Source of the DNA: JAKAWQ01 sp035509315
GTDB taxonomy: Bacteria; Pseudomonadota; Alphaproteobacteria; Acetobacterales; Acetobacteraceae
Assembly (NCBI GenBank): GCA_035509315.1
Contig: DATJLS010000030.1
Location: 1 to 64,000 of the forward strand
Reading direction: 5' to 3'
DNA length: 64,000 bases
Under the pieces are notes generated by a model. The model did not search any database and was not told the origin of the DNA. It saw only the letters and a list, made by a program, of their open reading frames with translations. The translations under genes were made by a program, and so were the position numbers. Shown here piece by piece: positions 9,270 through 21,000 of this stretch. Positions within the stretch are counted from its first letter, which is position 1, and each line of letters begins with the position of its first letter.

Positions 9270-10532
9270 ATGGTTCAGGGGAAGCCCTCGGGCCGGCTCG
9301 GCCGGCGGCATGTACTCAAGCTTGGCGCGGCGGCGGGGGCGGTGGGCACCGTCCAGGTCACCTCGCCCTTCATCGTCAAGGCGCTCGGCGATCAGCCGAT
9401 CAAGATCGGATTCGTCGATCCGCTCACAGGCAGCCTTTCGATCCTCGCCATCTCGGAGGTGCAGGGCGCGCGCTATGCGGTGGACGAAATCAACAAGAAG
9501 GGCGGCATCGCCGGGCGGCCGGTTCAGCTCTTCGTCGAAGACTCGGCCAATGATGTCGGCACCGGCGTCGAGAAAATCCGCGAGCTGATCGACAAGGACC
9601 ACGTGGACGTGACGATGGGCGACGTCAATTCCGCCATCGCCTATGCCATCTCCCAGGTCGCGACCGAGAAAGGCATTCTGCACATCGTCCCCGGCGGGCA
9701 TACCGATCCGATCACCGGCAAGGATTGCGCCTGGAACGTGTTCCGCATCTGCAACACGACCTCGATGGACGCCAACGCCATCTCCAGCATCCTCATCAAG
9801 AAGTTCGGCAAGCGCTGGTTCTTCATCACCCCCGACTATGCCTATGGCCATACGCTGCAGGCCGCCTTCATCAAGAACCTGGAGAAAGCGGGCGGCACCT
9901 ACAAGGCGGCGCTGCTGCCCATCGCCAACAGCGATTTCTCGGCGACCCTGATCGAGGCGAGGGAATACAAGCCGAACGTCCTTCTCAACAACATGGGCGG
10001 GCTCGCCCAGATCGACTGCATGAAGCAGTTCGTGCAGTTCGGCATGGACAAGGAGATGGCGCTCGGCGGAGCGCTCTTCGAGTGCGAATCGATCCTTGCC
10101 GTGCCGCCGACCGCGCAGGCCGGCTGGTGGACCATGGAATGGTGGTGGGACCAGCCCGGCGTCCCTTATGTGAAGGAGTTCGTGAGCGGCATCGTCGATC
10201 GCTACAAGAAGCCGGCCTCCGCGCGCCACTGGTTCGGCTATGTCGGCATCCATACGGTCAAGCTCGCGATCGAGAAGGCGAAGAGCATGAAGGCGCTCGA
10301 CCTCGCCCATGCGCTCGAGGGCATGGAGCTGCCGCCCGAGGTCGCGCTGCAACCGGGCAAGGTCTTCTATCGCGCGGGCGATCATGAGCTGATGCCCAAT
10401 ATCTTCGCCGGCGAGGTGCATCCGCCTTCGTCCTCCGATCCCTACAATTTTTTCAAGGTCGCCGCGCTCGTTCCCGGAGATCAGGCGCAGCCGCTCGCAG
10501 AGACGGGCTGTCACATGACCTATCCGAGCTGA
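9270..10532 (+). CDS. ABC transporter substrate-binding protein, branched-chain amino acid/urea/amide type (Tat-exported)
   Basis: This 420-residue type I periplasmic binding protein (Peripla_BP_6/LivK-like) delivers an amino acid, amide or urea-like ligand to the following permeases. The leader GRLGRRHVLKLGAAAGA (about residues 7-23) carries twin arginines, so export by Tat is predicted. The mature part starts IKIGFVDPLTGS and contains the expected VEDSANDVGTGVEKIRELID and FITPDYAYGHTLQ segments. The ATG at 9270 follows GGGAGGATGGA, a good ribosome site; the frame is open much further upstream but without coding character. Ligand identity is not evident. A hairpin after the stop may lower expression of the downstream genes. 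Confidence 0.88.
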   Translation: MVQGKPSGRLGRRHVLKLGAAAGAVGTVQVTSPFIVKALGDQPIKIGFVDPLTGSLSILAISEVQGARYAVDEINKKGGIAGRPVQLFVEDSANDVGTGVEKIRELIDKDHVDVTMGDVNSAIAYAISQVATEKGILHIVPGGHTDPITGKDCAWNVFRICNTTSMDANAISSILIKKFGKRWFFITPDYAYGHTLQAAFIKNLEKAGGTYKAALLPIANSDFSATLIEAREYKPNVLLNNMGGLAQIDCMKQFVQFGMDKEMALGGALFECESILAVPPTAQAGWWTMEWWWDQPGVPYVKEFVSGIVDRYKKPASARHWFGYVGIHTVKLAIEKAKSMKALDLAHALEGMELPPEVALQPGKVFYRAGDHELMPNIFAGEVHPPSSSDPYNFFKVAALVPGDQAQPLAETGCHMTYPS

Positions 10533-10558
10533 TCGGGCCGGGCGAACCGGAGACAAGG

Positions 10559-10606
10559 AAAAGCCCCTGTCGCCGGCGGCGCGCCGTGCGGCAGGGGCTT
10601 CGTTTA
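10559..10606 (+). terminator. Intra-operon hairpin between binding protein and permeases
   Basis: AAGCCCCTG (10561-10569) pairs with CAGGGGCTT (10592-10600), enclosing GC-rich sequence and followed by CGTTTATT. It looks like a partial terminator or mRNA-stabilising stem that would give more binding protein than permease, as is common for such operons. Confidence 0.6.
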
Positions 10607-10639
10607 TTCGGAATCAAGAAGCGGGCGGCGGGGACGGCG

Positions 10640-11506
10640 ATGCTCCAACTGGTGCTGTTCAATCTCTTCAACGGGCTGATCATCGGCGCATTCTACGTGC
10701 TGACCGCGCTCGGCCTCTCGATGATCCTCAACCTCAGCAACGTCATCAATTTCGCGCACGGCAACTTCCTCGCCCTCGGCGGCTATCTCGCCTATGTCCT
10801 CATTCCCTATATCGGCTTCTGGCCGTCCCTCGTCGTCTCGCCGCTGCTGACCGCGGTCTTAGGCTTCATCGTCGAGCGGACGATGATCCGGCGCATCTAT
10901 GGCCGCGACCCGATCTACAGCCTGCTGCTCACCTTCGGGCTCGCCTTCATGATCCAGGATGGCTGCCGATATATCTGGGGCGTGAACGGACTGCCGCTGA
11001 CGACGCCGGCGAGCATTTCCCAGCCGCTCAGCCAGGAATTCTTCTTTCTCACCGGCTATCGGCTCTTCGTCGTCGGCATCGTGATCATCGCCGTCGCCGG
11101 ATTGTTCGCGTTCCTCCGCTATTCGCGGATGGGAATGCGCATCCGCGCCGGCGTGCTCGATCTCGATACGGTCTCGGCGCTCGGGATCAATGTCCGGCTG
11201 CTCCGTTCGCTCAATTTCGCCTTCGGCATCTTTCTCGCCGGTCTTGCCGGCGTGCTCGCGGGCGGGCAGATCGGCCTCAATCCGAACATGGGCGATGACC
11301 TGCTGTTGCCGAGCTTCGTCGCCATCATCGTGGGCGGGATGGGCAGCCTGGTCGGCACACTCCTCGGCGGGCTCCTGATCGGCGTCGCCGCGGCGATCAC
11401 CACGATCTTCTATGCCTCGGCGAGCCAGGCGGTCATTTACGTGATCATGGCGATCGTGCTGCTCACCAGGCCGCGCGGACTGCTCGGCGAGGAGGGAATG
11501 CAATGA
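10640..11506 (+). CDS. LivH-type ABC transporter permease
   Basis: This 288-residue inner-membrane permease of the branched-chain amino acid family has about eight hydrophobic helices. The N-terminal pattern MLQLVLFNLFNGLIIGAFY and SMILNLSNVINFAHGNFLALGGYLAY are typical of LivH/UrtB. The conserved cytoplasmic loop is near GINVRLLRSLNFAFGIFLAGLAGVLAG. The ATG at 10640 is preferred over the upstream start at 10586, which would encode a charged stretch not seen in the family. It overlaps the next permease gene by four bases (ATGA), indicating coupling. Confidence 0.88.
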   Translation: MLQLVLFNLFNGLIIGAFYVLTALGLSMILNLSNVINFAHGNFLALGGYLAYVLIPYIGFWPSLVVSPLLTAVLGFIVERTMIRRIYGRDPIYSLLLTFGLAFMIQDGCRYIWGVNGLPLTTPASISQPLSQEFFFLTGYRLFVVGIVIIAVAGLFAFLRYSRMGMRIRAGVLDLDTVSALGINVRLLRSLNFAFGIFLAGLAGVLAGGQIGLNPNMGDDLLLPSFVAIIVGGMGSLVGTLLGGLLIGVAAAITTIFYASASQAVIYVIMAIVLLTRPRGLLGEEGMQ

Positions 11507-12486
11507 GCGGAACGGTCGGCGCCCCGGCCACCGCATCCGGCCTCGAACGGCCGCGTCTCATCCTTGCCGGGATCTGGATCGTCCTGATCGCGGGCCCGTT
11601 CTGGATGCCGTTCGTCGGCGGCTACACCGCGCTCGGCGCGCGCATCCTGGTGATCGGGCTCGCCGCGATGTCGCTCAATTTCCTGATCGGCTTCACCGGA
11701 ATGGTGAGCTTCGGACACGCCGCCTTTTTCGGCCTGGGCGTCTATGGGGCGGGAATGATCCTGCGCTATCTCGTCCCTTCCACCCCGCTCGCGGTGATCG
11801 CGGGGACGCTGCTCGCCGGGGTCATCGGCAGCATTGTCGGCGCGCTGATCTGCCGGCGGAGGGGGATTTACTTCGCGCTCGTCACCATCGCCTTCGAGGA
11901 AGTCTTCTACTATATCGCGTATAAATGGGACGCGGTGACCGGCGGCTTCGACGGGCTGCGCGGATTTCAGCGCCAGCCGCTCCATTTCGGGCTCTTCACC
12001 ATCGACATCCAGAAGAGCGATCTCGCCTTCTATTATTTCGTCCTGGTCGTCTTCGCGATCGTCGTCGGCATCATGGGATTCATCCTCCGCTCCCCCTTCG
12101 GGCGTACCCTGCTTGCCATCCGCGAGAATGAGCGCCGCGCCCGCTTCCTCGGCATCCCGGTCGATCGGCATATCTGGCTTGCCTTCACGATTTCCTCCTT
12201 CTGCATCGGCGCCGCCGGCGCTCTCTACGCCCTGCTCAACAATTTCGCCGATCCCTCCTCGCTCTATACCGATCTCTCGGGAGAGCTCGTCATCATGTGC
12301 GTGCTCGGCGGCATGCGCAGCTTCTGGGGCCCGCTGCTCGGCGCCGCGGTGTTCGAGGTGCTGCAGGATTACATCTCGAGCCGGACGATCAACTGGCTCT
12401 TCTTCATCGGGCTCATCTTCGTGCTGGTCGTCATGTTCTTCCCCCGCGGGCTGCTCGGCGTCTTCCGCCGCCGGAGGGAAGCATGA
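11503..12486 (+). CDS. LivM-type ABC transporter permease
   Basis: This 327-residue second permease of the importer forms a heterodimer with the LivH-like protein. Family landmarks are SLNFLIGFTGMVSFGHAAFFGLGVYGAG at about residues 55-83, the GRTLLAIRENERRARFLGIPVDRH coupling loop near 200-222, and the C-terminal GLIFVLVVMFFPRGLLGVFRRRR. About nine hydrophobic segments are seen. It starts within the stop of the previous gene and overlaps the next ATPase gene by four bases (ATGA), so all components should be co-translated. Confidence 0.88.
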   Translation: MSGTVGAPATASGLERPRLILAGIWIVLIAGPFWMPFVGGYTALGARILVIGLAAMSLNFLIGFTGMVSFGHAAFFGLGVYGAGMILRYLVPSTPLAVIAGTLLAGVIGSIVGALICRRRGIYFALVTIAFEEVFYYIAYKWDAVTGGFDGLRGFQRQPLHFGLFTIDIQKSDLAFYYFVLVVFAIVVGIMGFILRSPFGRTLLAIRENERRARFLGIPVDRHIWLAFTISSFCIGAAGALYALLNNFADPSSLYTDLSGELVIMCVLGGMRSFWGPLLGAAVFEVLQDYISSRTINWLFFIGLIFVLVVMFFPRGLLGVFRRRREA

Positions 12487-13232
12487 GCATGCTCGAGGTC
12501 CACAACGTCTCCAAGCATTTCGGCAGCCTCGTCGCGGTGCGGGAGGTCTCCCTCACCGTGGCCAAGGGCGAGCTCCGCGCGATCATCGGCCCGAACGGGG
12601 CCGGCAAGACAACCTTCTTCAACCTGATCACCGGCTTCTTTCCGCCCACGGCGGGCGAGATCCTCTTCGATGGCGAGACCATCACGCGCCTGGGCGCCGC
12701 GGAGCGGGTCAAGCGCGGGATGGCGCGGACCTTCCAGATCACCGAGGTGTTCCCGGAGCTTTCCGTGCGCGAGAATGTGCGCATCGCCGCAGAGGTCGCC
12801 GCCGGCTACACGCTCCGCGCCTGGCTCGGCGAAGAGGAGAGCCGCAACGTCGCCGCTGCGGTCGCGGACATCATCGCGGTGACCGGCCTTGCGGGAAAGG
12901 CGGAGCGGCTGGTGGGCGAGCTTGCCCATGGCGATCAGCGCGCGGCGGAGATCGCGATGGCGCTGGCGCTTCGCCCGCGGCTTCTCCTGCTCGACGAGCC
13001 GACGGCGGGAATGGGCGAGCAGGAGACATTCGAAATCGCGCGGCTGATCCGCAAGCTGCACCGCGACAAGAGCTACACCATCATCCTTGTCGAGCACGAC
13101 ATGCGGCTTGTGTTCCATCTCGCCGATCGCATCTCCGTGCTCGACCAGGGAGCGCTGCTCGCCGACGGCACCCCCGAGCAGATCGCCCACGATCCGGCAG
13201 TGCAGGCAGCCTATCTGGGAAAAGCCGCATGA
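12483..13232 (+). CDS. LivG-type ABC transporter ATPase
   Basis: This 249-residue ATPase has Walker A GPNGAGKTTFFN (about 36-47), the LivG-type ARTFQITEVFPELSV Q-loop region, Walker B LLLLDEPTAGM and H-loop VEHDM. The signature motif is unusual: LAHGDQRAAEIAMAL replaces the usual LSGGQQRR-type sequence, a substitution commonly tolerated in LivG and UrtD proteins (SYGEQR/SHGDQR). The AYLGKAA C-terminus is the usual LivG ending. The start at 12483 lies inside the preceding stop (ATGA), and the stop overlaps the LivF-like gene. Confidence 0.88.
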   Translation: MSMLEVHNVSKHFGSLVAVREVSLTVAKGELRAIIGPNGAGKTTFFNLITGFFPPTAGEILFDGETITRLGAAERVKRGMARTFQITEVFPELSVRENVRIAAEVAAGYTLRAWLGEEESRNVAAAVADIIAVTGLAGKAERLVGELAHGDQRAAEIAMALALRPRLLLLDEPTAGMGEQETFEIARLIRKLHRDKSYTIILVEHDMRLVFHLADRISVLDQGALLADGTPEQIAHDPAVQAAYLGKAA

Positions 13233-13960
13233 ACGCGATCGAGGCCGAAGGGCTGCATACCTATTATGGCAAGAGCCATATCCTCCATGGCGTCAGCCTC
13301 AATGTCGAGGAAGGGAAGCTGACGACATTGCTCGGGCGCAACGGCGCGGGCAAGACGACGACGATGAAGAGCCTCATGGGGCTCACGCCGCCGCGCGAGG
13401 GTCATGTGCGCATCCTCGGCCGTGAGACCACGCGCTGGCCGAGCTTCCGCATCGCCGCGCTCGGCGTCGGCTATGTGCCGGAAGGCCGCCGCATCTTCCC
13501 CAATCTCTCGGTCGAGGAAAATCTCAAGGTGCCGCTGGAGCGGCCGGGCCCCTGGAACATTCCCCGCATCTATCAGCTCTTCCCCCGTCTCGAGCAAAGG
13601 AAGACGAATCGCGGCCGGCAGCTCTCGGGCGGCGAGCAGGAGATGCTCTCGATCGCCCGCACGCTCCTGCTCAATCCGCAGGTCCTCATCCTCGACGAGC
13701 CTTCGCAGGGCCTGGCGCCGCTCATCGTGCGCGAGGTCTTCCGCATCGTGGCCGAGATGCGCAACGAAGGCATCTCGGTGCTGCTGGTCGAGCAGAATGT
13801 GCGCATGAGCCTGGAGATCGCGGATTTCGCGTACGTGCTCGACGACGGCGCCATCGTCCATGCCGGACCGGCATCCGAGCTTGCGCGCGACGAGAGCCGC
13901 ATCCAGTCCCTCGCCGGGGCCACGGCCGAGGAATGGCACGAGACGGAGCCGGTCGGCTAA
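13229..13960 (+). CDS. LivF-type ABC transporter ATPase
   Basis: This 243-residue ATPase is the second nucleotide-binding subunit of the importer. Walker A is GRNGAGKTTTMK near 34-45, the Q-loop region reads VGYVPEGRRIFPNLSVEENL (typical LivF), the signature is LSGGEQEML, Walker B is VLILDEPSQGLAP and the H-loop position is Gln (LLVEQN), as usual in LivF. The C-terminal tail GATAEEWHETEPVG is slightly extended. The TAA stop (13958-13960) is immediately followed by a palindromic repeat, which probably ends the operon transcript. Confidence 0.9.
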   Translation: MNAIEAEGLHTYYGKSHILHGVSLNVEEGKLTTLLGRNGAGKTTTMKSLMGLTPPREGHVRILGRETTRWPSFRIAALGVGYVPEGRRIFPNLSVEENLKVPLERPGPWNIPRIYQLFPRLEQRKTNRGRQLSGGEQEMLSIARTLLLNPQVLILDEPSQGLAPLIVREVFRIVAEMRNEGISVLLVEQNVRMSLEIADFAYVLDDGAIVHAGPASELARDESRIQSLAGATAEEWHETEPVG

Positions 13961-14059
13961 GAGCCTCTCTGGAAATGCGCTGCGGTGAGTCGGTTCGTTC
14001 CAAGTTGGGGGCGCCGCAGGCGGCGGACGACCACCGCAGTTGCATTTCCAGAGAGGCTC
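13961..14059. repeat. Palindromic MITE-like repeat, copy 2 (short form, 99 bp)
   Basis: The left arm is GAGCCTCTCTGGAAATGCG and the right arm, reverse-complemented, is GAGCCTCTCTGGAAATGCA. Both arms differ from copies 1 and 3 at the same positions, so the pairing is kept. The left flank TAA is the LivF-like stop codon and the right flank is TGA. The inner part (GTGAGTCGGTTCGTTCCAAG, and CGGACGACCACCGCAG) matches the other copies. It would fold into a long hairpin in the transcript. Confidence 0.85.
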
Positions 14060-14104
14060 TGAGAGAGGCTTGACGCCGCGCGCCCTGCTCCGCACATCCG
14101 CGGC

Positions 14105-14608
14105 ATGACCGGCGGCGATCCTTTCGTCCTTCCCGAGGAGGCTTCGGCGGCCGAGGCCATCGCCGCGATCGCCGAGGAGCTTTCCCTCTTCGACGGCTGG
14201 GAGGAACGCTACCGCCATATCATCGATCTCGGACAGGGCTTGCCGCCCTTCCCCGCCGCCTGGATGAACGAGGCGCACCGGGTTTCCGGCTGCCAGAGCC
14301 GGGTCTGGCTCGGCCGCGAGCTTCGCGATGGCCGTCTCTTTCTCGCCGGCGCCTCGGATGCCGCGATCGTCTCCGGGTTGGTCGCGCTCCTGCTCCGTGT
14401 CTATTCGGGCCGCGCGCCGGACGAGATCGCCGAGACCGATCCCCGGTTCCTCATCGATCTCGGGCTGATCGGCGCGCTTTCGACCAATCGCGGCAACGGG
14501 ATTGCCGCCATGGCCCGCCGCATCCGCGCGATGGCCCGGGAGGCGGCCGGGGAAGCCGGGGACAAAGCGGCAGGCGGCGCAGCGGCTCTTACGGCGGCTG
14601 GTCGCTGA
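14105..14608 (+). CDS. sufE: SufE-like cysteine desulfurase sulfur acceptor
   Basis: This 167-residue SufE-family protein accepts persulfide sulfur from a cysteine desulfurase for Fe-S cluster assembly. The catalytic cysteine is in VSGCQSRVWL (about residue 61), preceded by the family's DGWEERYRHIIDLGQGLPPFP. The segment LGLIGALSTNRGNGIAAMARRIR is the usual SufE C-terminal helix. A 20-residue Ala/Gly tail follows. The 3' end overlaps the convergent UPF0114 gene by 20 bp. No suf operon is nearby, so this is a stand-alone copy. Confidence 0.9.
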   Translation: MTGGDPFVLPEEASAAEAIAAIAEELSLFDGWEERYRHIIDLGQGLPPFPAAWMNEAHRVSGCQSRVWLGRELRDGRLFLAGASDAAIVSGLVALLLRVYSGRAPDEIAETDPRFLIDLGLIGALSTNRGNGIAAMARRIRAMAREAAGEAGDKAAGGAAALTAAGR

Positions 14609-15152
14609 CCGGCATGTTGTTGTTATGGTTGTGGGTCTCCGACAGCCGGTCCATCGCCGCCATCAGGACGCCCGAGACCACGAGCACAAGCTGGATCACC
14701 ACCTGGGCGAGGATTACCCGTTCCGTGTGCTGCGCGGGGTAGATGAAGGTCTCGAGCAGGCGGATGCTCGAGATCGCGACGATCGAGCCGACCAGCCGCA
14801 GTTTGAGCGTGCTGAACTCGATATTTCCCAGCCATTCGAGATGGCCCGAGAGCGAGATCCCCATCACCCGGGCGATGAAGCTGCCATAGCCCGCGAGCGC
14901 CACCACCATCAGCAGGTTGCCGACCAGCGAGAGATCGGTGAGCGAGAGCACGAGCAGGATGAGGTCCGCGTCCGAGGTGCGCAGGATCAGCGGGATCTCC
15001 TGGAGGATGTCCTGGACGACCTTCACCATGATCAGCGCGAGCATCGCGATCAGGCCGATATAGACAGGCGCCATCAGCCAGCTTCCGAGCGAGATCGTCC
15101 GCTCCATCACGCGCCCGAGGCGCTTTGCCACATCCGGGTTTCGCTCGCTCAT
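14589..15152 (-). CDS. UPF0114 (YqhA) family membrane protein
   Basis: This 187-residue inner-membrane protein has four hydrophobic segments at about 22-44, 62-85, 115-130 and 140-165. The family signature FIYPAQHTERVILAQVVIQLVLVVSGVLMAAMDR-type region and GSFIARVMGISLSGHLEWLG are visible. No biochemical role is established for UPF0114 that I can cite; recent structural work on relatives is not assumed here. The tail is Asn/His rich. It is convergent with the SufE-like gene. Confidence 0.85.
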   Translation of the reverse strand: MSERNPDVAKRLGRVMERTISLGSWLMAPVYIGLIAMLALIMVKVVQDILQEIPLILRTSDADLILLVLSLTDLSLVGNLLMVVALAGYGSFIARVMGISLSGHLEWLGNIEFSTLKLRLVGSIVAISSIRLLETFIYPAQHTERVILAQVVIQLVLVVSGVLMAAMDRLSETHNHNNNMPVSDQPP

Positions 15153-15378
15153 GTCCCTGCCTCTGGAGCAGGATGAGATCGCTCCCGCCCGCCCATCCCG
15201 CTCTCGGTCATCGTTCTATCGTGTGATTTACGCCATCGGCGATCACGCTTGGGAGTGTGATTGAGTCTCGCGCATCGCGCCCACCAATTCCTTGCCTGGC
15301 GGTCAATTCCCTGATTTCCCTTTCGGCCTTCGCGGATCGCGAAGCGATTCCGCCGGAAGCCCTGTCGATCTCGATCGA

Positions 15379-15421
15379 TGATCTCACGGGCGGTGATCTC
15401 ACGGGCGATGGTCTCACGGGC
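15379..15421. repeat. 15-bp tandem repeat carrying the FUSC gene stop codon
   Basis: On the minus strand the unit is TGAGAcCATCGCCCG / TGAGATCACCGCCCG / TGAGATCATCG, three copies with period 15. Each unit begins with an in-frame TGA, so the stop of the upstream-read FUSC gene is present three times in one frame. It probably arose by slippage. Confidence 0.8.
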
Positions 15422-17510
15422 GCGCCAGCGCCTCCGGGATCAGTTCCACCTGGCGGGCGATGCGCGCGAGCGCCTCGCCGCCGCGATCCGCCTCCTGGCC
15501 CTGCGGCAGGGCTGGACGCGGCGGCGGGGCATCCCCTTTTGCGGCCACCTGCATGGCCCGGTCGAACCAGGCGCGCCATTCCGCCCAGGCTCCGCGCGGC
15601 ACCGAGCCTGCCAGGGCGGCATCCTGCTGCATCGCCGCGAGCCGCCCGGCAATCCGCCGCAGCGCCGCATCGATGAGCGCCGCCACCTCAAGGCGCCTTT
15701 GCCGCCTTCCGACCGGCTCGTTCAGCGCGCGTTGCAGCGACGCCTCGAGATTGTTGCTGGCGAGCCCGGCCGCGCGGCGCCACGCTTCCACCTCGCCCGC
15801 AGCAGCTTCGCCGATCAGGAACGAGAAGACCGCATCGCCGTAGCTTGCATGCGCCTCGATTGCCTGCGAGAGCTCCTGGGCCAGGCGCTCCGGCTCGAAG
15901 CTCGGCCAAAGGACCAGCGTGCCGACGACGGCGAGCGCGCCGCCGATCAGCGTATAGACCACCCGCTCGAGCGCGATCGCGATCTCGCCGGTGCCGGGCA
16001 CCTCCATCTCGACCAGCAGCACCACCAGCGGCGTGAGCGCCGCGATATAGAGGCCGTAGCTCACCCGGCGCAGGCTGAAGGTGACGACCGAAAGCGGGAA
16101 GAGCGCGGCCACGATCGTCAGAGGGGAGCGGCAGAAGGTGGCGATCGCGGCTGCCAGCATGCCGCCCAGCACCGTGCCGCCGATGCGCTCCAGAGCCCGC
16201 ACCCAGGTGAGCGCGAAGTAGGGCTGCATGGTGAGCAGGAGCGTGATGGTGAGCCAATGGCCGAGAGGTCCCGCCCAGCGGTCGGCAAGGGCGAGCGCGG
16301 GCGCGCCGACGACCGCGACGCGCAGCGCGTGACGGAATGCGAGGGAGGAGAATCGGAGATTGGCGGCAAGCGGCTCCGCGAAGCGGGCCCGCCAGCCGAG
16401 CGAAGGTGCCGCGCCGATCGCGGCACCGGGACGGAGATTGCCGGGAACGGAGAGCGTGCTCGCCAGCACGAGGCGCTCGGCGATCCGGCGGGCGAACGGG
16501 GCGAGCGCCGAACGCTGACTCGCCCCCCTTGGCGCCGCCCCGGGGGCCGTTTCGAGCCCGGCTTCGAGGGCGGCGACCACGCGCCCGATCTTCTCCGGCG
16601 CGACCGGACGATCCGCCTCGGTCGCCCGCGCCATGAGCAGGAAGAGGGGCGTCGCGTGGCGCAGGAGACGGCTTCCCGCCCGACGGGATTCCTGGTCCGC
16701 GTCCTCCAGCACATGGGAGAGGCCGATCAACGCGCCGAAGATCTGCTCCGCCGCCTCGAAGCGGATCAGGCTCTGGGCGGCGCGCACGCCGCTCGCCCCG
16801 CGCGCGGACAATGCGTCCACCAGCATCGCGCGTGCTTCCTCGATCGCCTGGCGCACGGCACGGCGATGCACGCGCGCATGCTCGTCCCAGATCTCGCCCG
16901 GCGGCGCATCGCAGATTTGGCCGAGGTCGCGCGCAAGATCGCCGAGCGCCCGCCACACCGTGGCGAGCGCATGGCGGATCGGCCCATAAGGATAAAGCGG
17001 CCAGATCACCAGCGTGAGCAGCACCGCCCAAAGACTGCCGGCGAGGAAGAAGCAAGAGACCGCGAGGGCCGCGCCAAGCCCGGGCAAGGGCGCATCGAAC
17101 GCGAGGATCAGCGCGACGGCGAGCAGGCCGCCAAGCTGCTGCGCGGCGAGCCCGTAGATCCGCACCAGGCTCAGGACGAAAAGGGCGCAAGCGGCAAGCG
17201 GCAGCGCAATGAAGGGGGAGAGCCCGCGCACCAGCCCGAAGCCGCCGAGGAGGACGGCCCCGATCACCGCGAAGCCGATCAGCGGGCGCACACGCTGACG
17301 CAGCGGCCCCCCCGGGTCGGCCAGGCAGGTGAGGAGCGCGCCGAGGGCGGCGAGCATGAGGTTCGGGCGTTGCAGCGCGGTGCCCGCGGCCACGATCACG
17401 GCCACCGCCAGCGCCGCGCGCAACCCTTCGAGGATGCTCAGCGCGCGGGGATCGAAGACGACCGGAGGCCGGGCGAGCGACGCCGCCGGGCGGAACCCCC
17501 GTTTTTCCAA
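15414..17510 (-). CDS. FUSC-family membrane transporter (AaeB/YccS-like)
   Basis: This large inner-membrane protein has two modules of about six hydrophobic helices each: an N-terminal block (residues ~15-180) and a C-terminal block (~380-540). Each is followed by a soluble helical region, the arrangement of the FUSC/aromatic-acid-exporter family. The second block contains LTITLLLTMQPYFALTWVRALERIGGTVLGG, the most conserved FUSC motif. The longest frame starts at 17657, inside acnA, and that part is Arg-rich shadow. I prefer TTG 17510 (698 residues), but no strong ribosome site fixes the start. Substrate unknown; aromatic acids are the family precedent. Confidence 0.8.
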   Translation of the reverse strand: MEKRGFRPAASLARPPVVFDPRALSILEGLRAALAVAVIVAAGTALQRPNLMLAALGALLTCLADPGGPLRQRVRPLIGFAVIGAVLLGGFGLVRGLSPFIALPLAACALFVLSLVRIYGLAAQQLGGLLAVALILAFDAPLPGLGAALAVSCFFLAGSLWAVLLTLVIWPLYPYGPIRHALATVWRALGDLARDLGQICDAPPGEIWDEHARVHRRAVRQAIEEARAMLVDALSARGASGVRAAQSLIRFEAAEQIFGALIGLSHVLEDADQESRRAGSRLLRHATPLFLLMARATEADRPVAPEKIGRVVAALEAGLETAPGAAPRGASQRSALAPFARRIAERLVLASTLSVPGNLRPGAAIGAAPSLGWRARFAEPLAANLRFSSLAFRHALRVAVVGAPALALADRWAGPLGHWLTITLLLTMQPYFALTWVRALERIGGTVLGGMLAAAIATFCRSPLTIVAALFPLSVVTFSLRRVSYGLYIAALTPLVVLLVEMEVPGTGEIAIALERVVYTLIGGALAVVGTLVLWPSFEPERLAQELSQAIEAHASYGDAVFSFLIGEAAAGEVEAWRRAAGLASNNLEASLQRALNEPVGRRQRRLEVAALIDAALRRIAGRLAAMQQDAALAGSVPRGAWAEWRAWFDRAMQVAAKGDAPPPRPALPQGQEADRGGEALARIARQVELIPEALARP

Positions 17511-17566
17511 GTCTCGCCGCGGAGTCCGCCCGGCGCGGCAAGCGGCCCCGCGGCGGAAAATCTGCG

Positions 17567-20260
<2,694 letters not shown>

Positions 20261-20394
20261 GAAATGGCTACCTCTGCCGTTTGCGACGCCGCCGGCACCA
20301 TTGCAATCCGCACCCAGGGTATGTCCCCCTGGCGCAATGCAACGACGGCACGCATAAACCATAGGCTTCCGGCGGCCGTCCACAAGCCGGGCTG

Positions 20395-21000
20395 ATGGGG
20401 ACAAACGTGTTACGCGCGGAAGGATTGGCTGCGATCCGGGCCGACAGGCTTGTCTTCCGCGATCTCTTCTTCACCCTTGGGCCGGGCGGCGCGATCATCG
20501 TGCGGGGGCCGAACGGCGCCGGCAAATCCACGCTGCTTCGCCTCATCGCCGGGCTCTTGCCGCCGGCTGCCGGGCAGCTCCGCTGGCAGGGCGAGAACGC
20601 CCTTCTCGACCTGCCGCTGCACGCGCGGCGCATCGCCTATCTCGGCCATCAGGACGCCATCAAGACGGCCCTCACGGCAACGGAGAATCTGCGCTTCGCC
20701 GCCTCCGGCTCAGGAGGCCGCATCGCCGATGCCCTCGCCGCGCTGGACCTTGCGCCCCTCGCCGATCTGCCCGCCCGCCTCTTCTCCGCCGGCCAGAAAC
20801 GAAGGCTGGCGCTCGCCCGCATCGTCCTCTCGAACGCCCCGCTCTGGCTCCTCGACGAGCCGACCAACGCTCTCGACGGGGCCGCGGCCACCCGCCTCGC
20901 GAGCCTGATCGCGGCTCACCGCGTCGCGGGCGGCCTGGTCATCATCGCCTCGCACGCCGAGCTCTCCTTGCCCGAAGCCACGGAACTTGCGCTCGGATGA
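20395..21000 (+). CDS. ccmA: Cytochrome c biogenesis ATP-binding export protein CcmA
   Basis: This short 201-residue ABC ATPase is of CcmA size. Walker A is GPNGAGKSTLLR at about 36-47, the signature is FSAGQKRRLALAR near 137-149, Walker B is LWLLDEPTNALD and the switch His is in IASHAEL. With CcmB it drives release of holo-CcmE during c-type cytochrome maturation at the inner membrane. The ccmB gene overlaps its stop by four bases (ATGA). The remaining ccm genes (ccmC-H) are not in this window. Confidence 0.93.
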   Translation: MGTNVLRAEGLAAIRADRLVFRDLFFTLGPGGAIIVRGPNGAGKSTLLRLIAGLLPPAAGQLRWQGENALLDLPLHARRIAYLGHQDAIKTALTATENLRFAASGSGGRIADALAALDLAPLADLPARLFSAGQKRRLALARIVLSNAPLWLLDEPTNALDGAAATRLASLIAAHRVAGGLVIIASHAELSLPEATELALG

